From: Comamonadaceae bacterium
GTDB lineage: Bacteria > Pseudomonadota > Gammaproteobacteria > Burkholderiales > Burkholderiaceae_C
Direction of reading: 5' to 3'
Assembly (NCBI GenBank): GCA_947475685.1
Contig: CANJNC010000002.1
Coordinates: forward strand, 1 to 64,000
DNA: 64,000 nt
Part shown: positions 16,321-25,752 of the stretch, piece by piece
How the letters are laid out: the number at the start of each line of letters is the position of its first letter
Numbering within the stretch: position 1 is the stretch's first letter
Position numbers and translations under genes: made by a program
The notes under the pieces: model-generated
What the model was told of the DNA's origin: nothing
Seen by the model: the letters and a program-made list of their open reading frames with translations, nothing else
The model's database searches: none

Positions 16321-18870
16321 TTAGTCGATGGGGGTCAATTTTGCGAGCGATAGCGCCAACCACTTGACACCATGACGCGGGAAATCCACTTGCGCTCTGG
16401 CATCGTCTTGTACACCCTCAAGAGCCAATATTTTTCCTTCTCCAAATTTGTTGTGAAAAACCCTCAATCCCACTTTCATCCAAGCATGGGGGTCATTGGC
16501 CTCTGACTTGGGGGCCCTGATGGGCAAGTGCTCCTTGGGTGAAGAGTTGCCACTCACTGAACGCGATGATCTGGCCCATGCCGGCGTGTACCCACTTGGG
16601 GCATCGTCTCGAAAGTGAGAAGCCCCCGAAAATCCTCGCGCGCTGGGGTTGGGACTAGGTTTTTTGACGTTGACCCACTTCAGGGTGTGCTCGGGCATCT
16701 CGTCAAAAAATCGACTTCTCATATTAAAACGCGTCTGTCCATGTAGCATGCGTGTTTGTGCATGGCTTAAATAAAGTCGCATTCGAGCTCTGGTGAGCGC
16801 AACATACATCAAGCGCCGCTCTTCTTCCAGACCTTCCACCGTGCTCAATGAGTTCTCATGCGGAAAGAGCCCCTCTTCCAGTCCAGTGATGAAAACACAA
16901 TCAAACTCCAAGCCTTTCGCAGCATGCACCGTCATCAACTGAACTGCATCTTGGCCAGCTTGCGCTTGGTTGTCCCCAGCCTCCAAAGCGGCATGACTTA
17001 AAAATGCGGCCAAAGGCGACAAGGTTTCCCCCGTGTCAAAATTCACCCACCCTGAGGGCAAGTCCTCCTCTAAAGGAGCCAAAGCTGCAAGCGTTGTCTT
17101 GCTTTGAGCGCTTGTCTGCATGGGCACAACGCCCTCAATGTATTGATCCAATCCCGATTGCGCTTGCACAACAGTCCCTGGAGCGTCCTTGCCAAACCCC
17201 TCTTGCATCACAAAACTTTCAGCTGCATTGACCAATTCCTCCAAGTTCTCGACCCGGTCGGCCCCCTCTTTTTCAGTCCGGTAGTGCTCAACGAGTCCGC
17301 TGTGATCGAGCACAAGCTGCATGATTTCTCTCAAGTTGAGTCCAAGCATTTGCTCTCGCATCACGTCCATTTTGGCAACAAAGGCTTGTAAATTGACACC
17401 CGCTTTTCCATTGACGAACTCAACACAGGCATGCAAAGAACAGCCCCTTTGGGTTGCCACATCTTGAAGCTGTTCAATCGTGCGCGCGCCAATGCCTCTT
17501 GGTGGAAAGTTAACCACCCTTAAAAAGGAAGTGTCTTCGTTTGGGTTTTCAAGCAAGCGCAAATACGCCAGCGCATTTTTGATTTCTGCACGCTCAAAAA
17601 ACCTCAAGCCCCCATACACTTTGTAAGGGATGGATGCGTTGAACAAGGCAGACTCTATAACCCGACTTTGTGCATTGCTTCTATAAAGCAAGGCTATATC
17701 AGAGCGTTGCGTCACAGCATTGCTAGACGCTTGCTGGGCGTTTTGACCCTCTCGCAGCAGATGACGTATTTCTTCAACGAGGCATTGTGCCTCTTCGTAG
17801 TCGCTTGGATTTTCCAAAACCCGAACAAGCTCACCCAGACCTTGGTCTGTTCGTAAATTCTTGCCCAAGCGCTGACTGTTGTGCTGAATCAAGGTATTGG
17901 CCGTCTCTAGAATTGAGCCCGAACTGCGATAGTTTTGCTCCAATTTGATTTGATGACGAACATTGAACTCTCGGACAAAATCGGCCATGTTGCCTACCCT
18001 TGCTCCGCGAAAGGCGTAAATGCTTTGATCGTCATCGCCAACTGCAAAAACAGCACTGTCACTGCCACAAAGCATTTTGATCCAAGCGTATTGAAGCCGG
18101 TTGGTGTCTTGAAACTCATCAATCAATAGATGTTGGAAGCGTCTTTGGTAATGCTCCTTAAGTGGAGGGTTGTCTCTTAGCAACTCATAAGAGCGAAGCA
18201 TCAGCTCCGCAAAATCAACCACCCCTTCCCTATTGCACTGTTCTTCATACAGTTGGTACAGCTCCACTCTTTTTTTAGAGTCGCTGTCGTTGATGGGTAG
18301 ATCTTGAGGTCTTTTGGCATCCTCTTTTGCAGCGGCAATGAACCACTGCACTTGCTTAGGGGGAAATCTCTCCTCGTCCACACTGAACTGTTTACAAAGT
18401 CTTTTGACCGCAGAGAGTTGATCTTGCGTGTCCAAAATTTGAAACGCTTGTGGCAAATTGGCCATCTTCCAATGCGCCTTGAGCATGCGGTGACAAAGGC
18501 CATGAAAAGTCCCCATCCACAATCCCTTGACATTCAAGGGCAACAAAGACTCCAAACGAGTGAGCATCTCCTTGGCGGCCTTGTTGGTAAATGTCACGGC
18601 CAAAAGGCCTCCAGGGGTGATTTGCCCAGTTTGAAGCAAATAGGCAATTCGAGTGGTGAGGACTCTTGTTTTGCCAGAACCGGCACCAGCCAAGATCAAA
18701 GCGTGCGCTTGCGGCAAGGTGACTGCACTTAACTGCTCAGGGTTTAAGCCCTTTAGCATCCTCATGGACGCATTCTCTGACGGCCACAAAGGGCTTTGGT
18801 TTTCGGATGGTGAAAAACCATCGTTTAAGTCGGAAGCGTTGGTCTGTTCGTGCGGTAACGTCATGTCCAT
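16321..18870 (-). CDS. uvrD: UvrD-type superfamily 1A DNA helicase
   Basis: An 849-residue 3'-5' helicase acting in mismatch and nucleotide-excision repair. All SF1A motifs are present: LNPEQLSAV (Q motif), Walker A GAGSGKT at 62-68, DEFQDTNRLQY (motif II), GDDDQSIYAFRGA (III), LEQNYRSS (IV), LMTVHAAKGLEFDCVFI (V) and EERRLMYVALTRAR (VI). A linker is followed by a C-terminal domain of about 60 residues (VFHNKFGEGKILALEG) typical of PcrA/UvrD proteins that bind RNA polymerase. A polar extension of about 40 residues precedes the helicase core. The ATG at 18870 is taken; the ATG two codons later is equally possible. Divergent from guaC. Confidence 0.94.
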   Translation of the reverse strand: MDMTLPHEQTNASDLNDGFSPSENQSPLWPSENASMRMLKGLNPEQLSAVTLPQAHALILAGAGSGKTRVLTTRIAYLLQTGQITPGGLLAVTFTNKAAKEMLTRLESLLPLNVKGLWMGTFHGLCHRMLKAHWKMANLPQAFQILDTQDQLSAVKRLCKQFSVDEERFPPKQVQWFIAAAKEDAKRPQDLPINDSDSKKRVELYQLYEEQCNREGVVDFAELMLRSYELLRDNPPLKEHYQRRFQHLLIDEFQDTNRLQYAWIKMLCGSDSAVFAVGDDDQSIYAFRGARVGNMADFVREFNVRHQIKLEQNYRSSGSILETANTLIQHNSQRLGKNLRTDQGLGELVRVLENPSDYEEAQCLVEEIRHLLREGQNAQQASSNAVTQRSDIALLYRSNAQSRVIESALFNASIPYKVYGGLRFFERAEIKNALAYLRLLENPNEDTSFLRVVNFPPRGIGARTIEQLQDVATQRGCSLHACVEFVNGKAGVNLQAFVAKMDVMREQMLGLNLREIMQLVLDHSGLVEHYRTEKEGADRVENLEELVNAAESFVMQEGFGKDAPGTVVQAQSGLDQYIEGVVPMQTSAQSKTTLAALAPLEEDLPSGWVNFDTGETLSPLAAFLSHAALEAGDNQAQAGQDAVQLMTVHAAKGLEFDCVFITGLEEGLFPHENSLSTVEGLEEERRLMYVALTRARMRLYLSHAQTRMLHGQTRFNMRSRFFDEMPEHTLKWVNVKKPSPNPSARGFSGASHFRDDAPSGYTPAWARSSRSVSGNSSPKEHLPIRAPKSEANDPHAWMKVGLRVFHNKFGEGKILALEGVQDDARAQVDFPRHGVKWLALSLAKLTPID

Positions 18871-18960
18871 ATTTTAGGCGCTCAAGCCCTTTCAATCTCT
18901 GGCTCGGGCAATTAAATTCCACCGCACCTAAGATTTATGAAAAAAATCAAAAGTAAGGGG

Positions 18961-19006
18961 TAGAATAAATCACCGGGCCCAAGAATTCTTGTGCTCGGTT
19001 TTTTTT
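18961..19006 (+). promoter_or_regulatory. Promoter-like TAGAAT and terminator-like hairpin in the guaC leader
   Basis: A TAGAAT at 18961-18966 is followed within 7 bp by a near-perfect inverted repeat (18973-18998, two 13-nt arms with one G-U pair and one mismatch), then eight T residues (18999-19006), all on the guaC strand and 90 bp before its ATG. No gene on the plus strand ends just before it, since uvrD is divergent, so it is not an obvious 3' terminator of a neighbour. It could be an attenuator for guaC, or the end of a very short transcript. The structure is seen; the role is inferred. Confidence 0.55.
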
Positions 19007-19095
19007 GGCTCAACTTCTGAATTTTTTCGAGACATTGAATACCGACATAAGCCCCAAGTGCTCAAACAGATGAACTTTAACTAAGAGCTCGGCAC

Positions 19096-20073
19096 ATGGA
19101 AATCTTTGATTACGACAATATTCTTTTACTCCCCCGCAAATGCCGCGTAAAGAGTCGATCCGAGTGCGACACAGCTGTCACCTTGGGCGCTAGAAGCTTC
19201 AAAATTCCCGTCGTGCCTGCGAACATGAAAACCGTGGTCAACGAAACCATTTGTGAATGGTTGGCACGAGCAGGGTACTTTTATGTGATGCATCGATTTG
19301 ACTTGGATAATTTAGCTTTTGTCAAAAGCATGAATGACAAAGGACTCTTTTCCTCTATTTCATTGGGCGTGAAGCAATCTGACTTCGATACCATTGATCA
19401 ATTCGTGGCGCAATCATTGAGCCCTGAATACGTGACCATCGACATCGCCCATGGACACTCAGACAGTGTGCAAAAAATGATTCGCTATCTCAAAGAAAAG
19501 TTGCCGCAAACTTTTATCATTGCCGGCAATGTGGGAACGCCAGAGGCCATCATCGACTTAGAAAACTGGGGAGCTGACGCCACCAAAGTCGGTATCGGCC
19601 CGGGCAAAGTTTGCATCACCAAATCCAAAACTGGCTTTGGCACAGGTGGCTGGCAGTTATCGGCTTTGAAGTGGTGCGCTCGTGTGGCCACAAAACCCAT
19701 CATCGCCGACGGGGGTATTCGTGAACACGGAGACATTGCCAAGAGCATTCGTTTTGGTGCAACCATGGTCATGATCGGCTCCATGTTGGCTGGACACGAG
19801 GAAAGCCCTGGACTCACTGTGGATGTAGACGGTGTGAAATTCAAAGAATACTATGGCAGTGCCAGTGACTTCAACAAAGGAGAGTACAAACACGTTGAAG
19901 GCAAACGCATCCTTGAACCCATCAAGGGCAAGTTAAAAGACACGCTCATAGAAATGCAAGAAGATGTTCAAAGCTCAATCTCTTACGCTGGCGGGCTTAA
20001 ACTGATGGATATCCGAAAGGTCAACTATGTCATTCTTGGGGGTGACAATGCGGGCGAGCACTTGTTGATGTAG
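19096..20073 (+). CDS. guaC: GMP reductase, YumD/GuaC2 type
   Basis: A 325-residue TIM-barrel enzyme of the IMPDH/GMPR family that reduces GMP to IMP with NADPH, recycling guanine nucleotides to adenine nucleotides. The N-terminus [13 protein letters not shown] and SRSECDT, the absence of a CBS insert, and the catalytic loop [13 protein letters not shown] with Cys173 identify GMPR rather than IMP dehydrogenase. The sequence is of the short type known from Bacillus and relatives (about 326 aa) rather than the 347-residue E. coli type. It is monocistronic: a hairpin leader precedes it and a strong terminator follows. Possible lateral origin. Confidence 0.93.
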   Translation: MEIFDYDNILLLPRKCRVKSRSECDTAVTLGARSFKIPVVPANMKTVVNETICEWLARAGYFYVMHRFDLDNLAFVKSMNDKGLFSSISLGVKQSDFDTIDQFVAQSLSPEYVTIDIAHGHSDSVQKMIRYLKEKLPQTFIIAGNVGTPEAIIDLENWGADATKVGIGPGKVCITKSKTGFGTGGWQLSALKWCARVATKPIIADGGIREHGDIAKSIRFGATMVMIGSMLAGHEESPGLTVDVDGVKFKEYYGSASDFNKGEYKHVEGKRILEPIKGKLKDTLIEMQEDVQSSISYAGGLKLMDIRKVNYVILGGDNAGEHLLM

Positions 20074-20106
20074 ATTCAACTTTCCGCATGGATTGGGCTA
20101 AAACCC

Positions 20107-20131
20107 AAGGCACCTTCAAGGTGCCTTTTTT
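20107..20131 (+). terminator. Intrinsic terminator of guaC
   Basis: An 8-bp perfect stem, AAGGCACC (20107-20114) with GGTGCCTT (20120-20127), and a 5-nt loop run into a T-tract. It lies 34 bp after the guaC stop on the same strand. Confidence 0.88.
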
Positions 20132-20352
20132 ACTGGCCTCCAATACAAGTTCAACTCTACGATGATTTAAGGTGTGCTTTAGGTAATGCACTCGCGTATC
20201 CATCGCATGAGTCTTTGATGATGACAAGTCCAATTCAGCACCCTTCGCCCCCATATTCAAATTTCACTTCAAACTCATTCCTCGCTGGTGCTGCTTGCGT
20301 TTTAATCTAAGCCACAAATCAAAAACCAAGTCCATTGCTTGCTCAACAAAAG
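20132..20352. other. Gene-free spacer between two convergent terminators
   Basis: About 220 bp between the guaC terminator and the acnB terminator. Short open frames exist on both strands, but none has a ribosome site or recognisable sequence. I see nothing functional here. Confidence 0.5.
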
Positions 20353-20380
20353 AACAAGCGCCTTGATCAAGGCGCTTGTT
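20353..20380 (-). terminator. Terminator of the mdh-acnB operon (28-nt perfect palindrome)
   Basis: A perfect inverted repeat with 14-bp arms and no unpaired centre (20353-20380), 35 bp downstream of the acnB stop. Read leftward it is followed by CTTTTGTTG, a modest T-tract. As RNA it would fold with a small loop opened at TTGATCAA. The plus-strand side lacks a T-run. Confidence 0.75.
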
Positions 20381-20415
20381 CCATGATGAACCCTGCAAAT
20401 AAGGCAGTCCCAGAG

Positions 20416-22995
20416 TCAGACCGACTCGGCCACTTTCTTATAGCTCTCGATTTGATCGAAATTCATGTAGCGATAAATTTGATCGGAACTGGAATTGATC
20501 ACACCGATGTCGCTCAAGTACTCTTGACGTGTAGGGATGCGGCCTAACTTGGAGCAAATGGCAGCCAATTCTGCGGAGCCCAAATACACAAAGGTGTTCT
20601 TTCCCAATCGGTTGGGAAAGTTCCTAGTCGACGTGGACATCACGGTTGCGCCCTCTTTGACCTGAGCTTGATTGCCCATGCACAAAGAGCATCCTGGCAT
20701 CTCCATTCTGGCGCCCGCATTGCCAAAGACACCATAATGTCCCTCCGCGGTGAGTTGCTCTGCATCCATCTTGGTTGGCGGCGCCATCCAAAGTTTGACA
20801 GGGATATCGCGCTTGCCTTCGAGCAACTTGGAGGCTGCACGGAAATGTCCAATGTTGGTCATGCACGAACCAATGAACACCTCTTCAATTTTTGAACCCG
20901 CCACGTCTGACAATGTTTTGGCATCGTCTGGGTCATTGGGGCAGCAAACGATGGGCTCAATGATCTCAGCCAAGTCAATCTCAATGACTGCAGCATACTC
21001 GGCCCCTGGATCGGCTTGCAAAAGCGTGGGGTTCTTGAGCCAGTCTTGCATGGCTTTGATACGCCGGTTGATAGAACGCACGTCCGAATAGCCTTGTGAA
21101 ATCATATTTTTGAGTAAAACAATATTGCTATTGAGGTACTCAATGACTGGCGCTTTGTCCAAATGAACGGTACACCCAGCGGCCGATCTTTCAGCTGAAG
21201 CGTCTGACAACTCGAAAGCTTGTTCAACTTTCAATTCAGACAAACCTTCAATTTCAAGAATGCGTCCAGAGAAAATATTTTTCTTGTTTTGCTTCTCTAC
21301 TGTCAACAAACCTTGCTTGATGGCATACAAAGGAATGGCATGCACCAAGTCTCTCAAAGTCACACCAGGCTGCATTTTCCCTTTAAAGCGCACAAGCACC
21401 GACTCGGGCATGTCAAGAGGCATGACTCCCGTTGCGGCCGCAAAGGCCACCAAGCCAGAACCGGCTGGAAAGCTGATGCCAATTGGAAAACGTGTGTGCG
21501 AATCACCGCCCGTGCCAACCGTATCGGGCAACAGCATTCTGTTGAGCCATGAGTGAATGATGCCATCTCCAGGCTTAAGAGAAATCCCTCCACGGTTGCT
21601 CATGAATTCAGGCAGCTCGTGGTGCATCTTCACATCAATGGGCTTAGGATAAGCGGCCGTATGACAAAACGATTGCATGACCAAATCTGATGAAAAGCCC
21701 AAACACGCCAAATCTTTGAGTTCGTCGCGGGTCATGGGACCTGTCGTGTCTTGTGAGCCCACAGACGTCATCTTGGGCTCGCAATAGGTACCAGGTAAAA
21801 CGCCTTGTCCTTCAGGCAATCCGCACGCTCTTGCAACCATCTTTTGTGCAAGTGAAAAACCAGTTTTCTTTTGAGCTGGTGATACTGGCAACCTAAAGAC
21901 TGTTGCCGCCGGGAGTCCCAAACTTTCTCGCGCCTTTGAGGTCAAGGCACGGCCAATGATCAAAGGAATTCGGCCTCCAGCTCTCACCTCATCAAAGAGC
22001 ACCTCGCTTTTGATCGTGAACTCAGCGATCACTTTGCCATCTTTTAAAGCTTTGCCCTCATAAGGACGCAACTCAATTTCGTCACCCATGCTCATCTGGC
22101 TCACATCCAACTCAATGGGCAACGCGCCCGCGTCTTCCATCGTGTTGTAAAAAATGGGTGCAATGTTGTTGCCCAAGCAAACACCACCAAAGCGCTTATT
22201 GGGGACAAAAGGAATGTCTTCCCCAGTGAACCAAAGCACCGAGTTGGTGGCTGATTTTCGGCTCGAGCCTGTACCAACCACGTCACCCACGTAAGCCACC
22301 AATTGACCCCTGGCCCTTAAATCTTCAATGAATTTGATCGGACCGCGCTTGCCGTCTTCCTCAGGCGTGATGCCATTCCTTTTGTTTTTAAGCATGGCCA
22401 ATGCGTGCAATGGAATATCTGGACGACTCCACGCGTCAGGGGCTGGTGAGAGGTCATCGGTGTTGGTCTCTCCAGTGACTTTAAAGACCGTGAGCTTGAT
22501 GCTCTTAGGGACTTCCGGTCTTTGAACAAACCACTCCGCATCGGCCCAAGACTGGACCACTTCCTTGGCAAATGCATTGCCCTTCTCTGCTTTTTCTTTC
22601 ACATCATGGAACTGATCAAACATCAACAATGTTTTCTTCAGCGCTTGGGCGGCCACTTTGGCAACACCAGCATCATCGAGCAAATCAATCAAGGGCGTGA
22701 GGTTGTAGCCTCCAAGCATTGTGCCTAAAAGCTCCGTTGCTTTCTCACGGGTGAGCAAAGTGGTTTTCTCTGTTCCATGTGCCACAGCGGCGAGGTAAGA
22801 GGCTTTGACTTTGGCCGCATCGTCCACACCTGCCGGCACACGGTGCGTCATGAGCTCAATCAATGTGCTCTCTTCGCCCTTGGGTGGCGCTTTGAACAAC
22901 TCCACGAGTTGAGCGGTTTGTTCTGCCGATAGGGGCAAAGCTGGAATACCCAATGCATTCCTCTCTTTGGCACGTTCGCGATATGCTTGTAACAT
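20416..22995 (-). CDS. acnB: Aconitate hydratase B
   Basis: An 859-residue [4Fe-4S] enzyme that interconverts citrate and isocitrate; many AcnB proteins also act on 2-methylisocitrate. The start at 22995 (MLQAYRERAKERNALGIPAL) is supported by GGAG 9 bp upstream and family length; an open frame upstream to 23115 overlaps the preceding gene and is not used. AcnB domain order is seen: N-terminal HEAT-like helices, swivel domain, then the catalytic domains. Cluster cysteines lie in EVFIGSCMTN and in PGCSLCMGNQ near the C-terminus. It is the last gene of a unit starting with mdh, ended by a palindromic terminator. Confidence 0.97.
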   Translation of the reverse strand: MLQAYRERAKERNALGIPALPLSAEQTAQLVELFKAPPKGEESTLIELMTHRVPAGVDDAAKVKASYLAAVAHGTEKTTLLTREKATELLGTMLGGYNLTPLIDLLDDAGVAKVAAQALKKTLLMFDQFHDVKEKAEKGNAFAKEVVQSWADAEWFVQRPEVPKSIKLTVFKVTGETNTDDLSPAPDAWSRPDIPLHALAMLKNKRNGITPEEDGKRGPIKFIEDLRARGQLVAYVGDVVGTGSSRKSATNSVLWFTGEDIPFVPNKRFGGVCLGNNIAPIFYNTMEDAGALPIELDVSQMSMGDEIELRPYEGKALKDGKVIAEFTIKSEVLFDEVRAGGRIPLIIGRALTSKARESLGLPAATVFRLPVSPAQKKTGFSLAQKMVARACGLPEGQGVLPGTYCEPKMTSVGSQDTTGPMTRDELKDLACLGFSSDLVMQSFCHTAAYPKPIDVKMHHELPEFMSNRGGISLKPGDGIIHSWLNRMLLPDTVGTGGDSHTRFPIGISFPAGSGLVAFAAATGVMPLDMPESVLVRFKGKMQPGVTLRDLVHAIPLYAIKQGLLTVEKQNKKNIFSGRILEIEGLSELKVEQAFELSDASAERSAAGCTVHLDKAPVIEYLNSNIVLLKNMISQGYSDVRSINRRIKAMQDWLKNPTLLQADPGAEYAAVIEIDLAEIIEPIVCCPNDPDDAKTLSDVAGSKIEEVFIGSCMTNIGHFRAASKLLEGKRDIPVKLWMAPPTKMDAEQLTAEGHYGVFGNAGARMEMPGCSLCMGNQAQVKEGATVMSTSTRNFPNRLGKNTFVYLGSAELAAICSKLGRIPTRQEYLSDIGVINSSSDQIYRYMNFDQIESYKKVAESV

Positions 22996-23021
22996 TGTTT
23001 TTTCTCCTATAAAACTAAATT

Positions 23022-23618
23022 TCAATGATCTACTTTTGGCAATGGTTCCAATAAACTTGGAGGCGGTGAAATCTTCTCTCGCATGGCCACGGCTTGCTGC
23101 CCAGATCCTTGGCACTCATCGGCCAAGCGCTGACCCAATTTACTGCTAAAAAGCATGGACTTGTTGCCCAATTGAATCCAAAAGGTACCGGCCTTTTTAT
23201 CTTCCAATTTAACCGCACCTGTTGGCGTCACGCTTGGCGTCATCAAGTACTTTTGTTTTTTGAGGGTTAATTGAAAGCGGCCAGGAAATTCTTTGATCGG
23301 CAACAAGACCACGACTTGACCCAGCTCACATTGCAAACGCCCCGTAAAGACCTGAGAGGCAATGTCAAGTAACTCAGGGGCCAAAGGATCCAGAGATTCA
23401 GCTTCTTTTTTTTGCGCGACTTGATTGGGGGCATGAGCTGCATGAGCAGCTGATTTGTGCGGGCGTTCAGCCTTTTGGTGAAGAGGCCTTGGTTTGCTTG
23501 AGCCTTGATCGCTGGCTTCTTGTGCAGCCGCTGTGCCATAAATCAAAAGACCCAAGAAAAGCATGCATGCGAGCAACAGCTTTTGCATTGGTTTTTGCGA
23601 CAGAAGGTCAGCATGCAT
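23022..23618 (-). CDS. Exported protein of unknown function between CitE-like lyase and acnB
   Basis: I do not recognise this family. It has about 198 residues, starting at 23618 where TAAGG, overlapping the upstream stop codon, serves as ribosome site; an ATG at 23588 (MQKLLLACMLFLGLL) is the alternative. A hydrophobic export signal ends near TAAAQ. Then comes a low-complexity linker rich in His, Ala, Lys and Gln (about 35-80), followed by a compact domain with LQCELGQVVVLLP, GRFQLTLKKQKYLMTP and GTFWIQLGNKSMLFSSKLGQ. A single cysteine lies in the first of these and another near the end. It is probably periplasmic. It lies in the same operon as mdh, the lyase and acnB, 26 bp before acnB. Confidence 0.75.
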   Translation of the reverse strand: MHADLLSQKPMQKLLLACMLFLGLLIYGTAAAQEASDQGSSKPRPLHQKAERPHKSAAHAAHAPNQVAQKKEAESLDPLAPELLDIASQVFTGRLQCELGQVVVLLPIKEFPGRFQLTLKKQKYLMTPSVTPTGAVKLEDKKAGTFWIQLGNKSMLFSSKLGQRLADECQGSGQQAVAMREKISPPPSLLEPLPKVDH

Positions 23619-23626
23619 GGAGGACC

Positions 23627-24625
23627 TTAGGCGACTTGATTTTGAAAAAACAATGAAACCATTTGCTCGGGCACATGGCATGCTGTGGCATGCGCTCTTT
23701 CAATGACTTGCCAATAAAATCTATAACTTGCACGGTCATGCAAGCGGTGATCAAACTGTATTGGGCCCCAATCTGCCTGATGAGCAGCCCATAAAATTTC
23801 ACTGGCATAACTGACCTCATCTGCACTGGGAGACATGGCTTTCACGATGGGTTCAATTTGTGCTGGGTGAATGCTCCACATTCTGGTAAAGCCCATTGTT
23901 TCATGGGCCAATTTTGCGCTTTCTTTGATGGCGTTCACATCCTTGATCTCTGTGACGACACCATGCGCTGGTGTTTTGCCAAAGGCATGGCAAGCACTGG
24001 CGACTTCTAACTTGGCTCGGACCATCAAAGGGTGTTTGAATTGCCCCTGCATGGTCATGGCCCAGGCTGGGATGGCTCCTCCATGGGCTGAGACAAAATC
24101 CATGAGGCCAAAACTGAGCGACTGCACACTTGGGTGGGATGCAATCTCAAACGCATTGCTCACCGCAAATGGAGACTCAATCAGAGCGTGAATGGGCAAA
24201 TCTTTGGCACCGTGTTGAACCAGGCACGCATGCACTTGGTGAATATCTTGCAAGCATTCGACCTTTGGGATCATCACATGCGTCAAACGGTGACCCACTT
24301 TGGACACGATCATTTCAATGTCGCTTTCAAAGTGAGGGTCGCCCAAGGCATGAATGCGAACGGCAACTTTCGCATCCCGATGGCTGTTGGCCACAAGTTC
24401 TGCAACGCCTTGGGCATGCTCTTTCTCTGCGCCAACGGGCGCACCGTCTTCGCAATCCAAGGTCACATCAAAGACACACACACCCAAATCTTGGGTCATT
24501 TGCGATTGAAGTTGAAGACTCTTTTCCATGCGAGAACGAACACCGCTGTAGTGATCACAGACCCTCAAACGCAACTGTGCCGCTTGAGCACCAAGCAACA
24601 GTTCACGCGGGTGGGGCTTAGGCAT
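23627..24625 (-). CDS. HpcH/HpaI-aldolase / CitE-like CoA-ester lyase
   Basis: A 332-residue TIM-barrel protein of the CitE/malyl-CoA lyase family. Visible features are the Mg-binding and phosphate-binding segments VTLDCEDGAPVG, VMIPKVECLQD, ALIESPFAVSNA and MWSIHPAQIEPI. The family cleaves or forms C-C bonds of CoA esters (malyl-CoA, methylmalyl-CoA, citramalyl-CoA); the exact substrate cannot be read from sequence. It sits 51 bp after mdh and just before an exported unknown and acnB. No citD, citF or citX is near, so it is not part of a citrate lyase complex. The context argues for a role near the TCA or methylcitrate cycles. Confidence 0.88.
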   Translation of the reverse strand: MPKPHPRELLLGAQAAQLRLRVCDHYSGVRSRMEKSLQLQSQMTQDLGVCVFDVTLDCEDGAPVGAEKEHAQGVAELVANSHRDAKVAVRIHALGDPHFESDIEMIVSKVGHRLTHVMIPKVECLQDIHQVHACLVQHGAKDLPIHALIESPFAVSNAFEIASHPSVQSLSFGLMDFVSAHGGAIPAWAMTMQGQFKHPLMVRAKLEVASACHAFGKTPAHGVVTEIKDVNAIKESAKLAHETMGFTRMWSIHPAQIEPIVKAMSPSADEVSYASEILWAAHQADWGPIQFDHRLHDRASYRFYWQVIERAHATACHVPEQMVSLFFQNQVA

Positions 24626-24676
24626 ACAAAGAAGACCTTCAATAGTTATTTAACTTGATGCGATGAGCACGTGGTT

Positions 24677-25663
24677 TTAAATCAAATGAGCAACGCCTGC
24701 TTGCTCTTCTTGAAGCTCTTTCAGCGTCTTTTGTATGCAAGCTTGGCTGAACTCATCTATCGCCAAGCCTTCAACCACTTTGTACTTTCCAGCTTCGCAA
24801 GTCACAGGAAAGCCAAACATCACATCCTTTGGAATGCCATACCAACCATCAGAAGGAATGCCCATGGTGACCCAACGGCCATGGGTGCCCAATGCCCAAT
24901 CGTGCATGTGATCAATGGCCGCATTGGCAGCCGAGGCAGCCGAGGACAAGCCACGCGCTTCAATGATCGCTGCACCGCGTTTACCTACTGTTGGCAAAAA
25001 GACGTTTGCATTCCATTCTTGGTCATTGATCAAGTCCTTCACAGATTTACCTTCAATGGTGGCAAATCTATAGTCCGCATACATGGTTGGGGAATGATTG
25101 CCCCAAACGGCCAGCTTTTCAATACCCGCAACCGACAAGCCCGTTTTTGCAGCGATTTGACTCGCTGCCCTATTGTGATCCAAGCGAAGCATTGCTGTAA
25201 AGCTCTCGCGCTTTAAATCGGGTGCGCTCTTCATTGCAATGTAAGAGTTGGTATTGGCTGGATTGCCCACCACCAAAACTTTGACATCTCGACTCGCCGA
25301 TGCATTCAAAGCCTTTCCCTGCGCCGTAAAAATTTGCGCATTGGCCGCCAATAAATCGGCTCGCTCCATGCCAGGACCTCGTGGTCGAGCACCGACAAGT
25401 AAAGCGTAATCGGTGTTTTTAAAGGCCTGGGTTGCATCCCCGTAGGCATGCATGTCATTCAACAAGGGAAAAGCGCAGTCTTCCAACTCCATCATCACGC
25501 CTTTAAGCGCTTTTTGCGCTTTCTCATCAGGAATTTCCAACAACTGCAAGCTCACAGGCTGATCTTTGCCAAGCATCTCGCCCGAGGCAATTCGAAACAA
25601 CAAGGCATACCCAATTTGACCCGCTGCACCGGTGACAGCAACGCGAACAGGTTTTTTACTCAT
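24677..25663 (-). CDS. mdh: Malate dehydrogenase
   Basis: A 328-residue NAD-dependent enzyme of the cytosolic-type MDH group common in Betaproteobacteria. It oxidises malate to oxaloacetate. The nucleotide site [11 protein letters not shown] is at the N-terminus; the substrate-binding loop is [10 protein letters not shown] (92-101), and [10 protein letters not shown] and LDHNRA follow. Catalytic His190 lies in [14 protein letters not shown] lies upstream of the ATG at 25663. It is first gene of the unit mdh / CitE-like lyase / exported unknown / acnB and divergent from the gntR gene; a TCTTAT direct repeat lies in the shared control region. Confidence 0.97.
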   Translation of the reverse strand: MSKKPVRVAVTGAAGQIGYALLFRIASGEMLGKDQPVSLQLLEIPDEKAQKALKGVMMELEDCAFPLLNDMHAYGDATQAFKNTDYALLVGARPRGPGMERADLLAANAQIFTAQGKALNASASRDVKVLVVGNPANTNSYIAMKSAPDLKRESFTAMLRLDHNRAASQIAAKTGLSVAGIEKLAVWGNHSPTMYADYRFATIEGKSVKDLINDQEWNANVFLPTVGKRGAAIIEARGLSSAASAANAAIDHMHDWALGTHGRWVTMGIPSDGWYGIPKDVMFGFPVTCEAGKYKVVEGLAIDEFSQACIQKTLKELQEEQAGVAHLI

Positions 25664-25752
25664 GAGATCACTCCAAACTAAATTAAAAAAAGAAAACTTA
25701 CTCTCGAAATTCTATGCCCCAAGTGTACCCGCGAAATGGTTTAAAAAAGATC

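Noticed and set aside
19096-20073. IMP dehydrogenase
   Set aside because: No CBS insert, 325 residues, GMP-reductase-type N-terminus and Cys loop; GMP reductase fits better.
20030-20260. Short minus-strand frame opposite the guaC end and terminator
   Set aside because: It crosses the guaC terminator, has no ribosome site, and its sequence resembles nothing I know.
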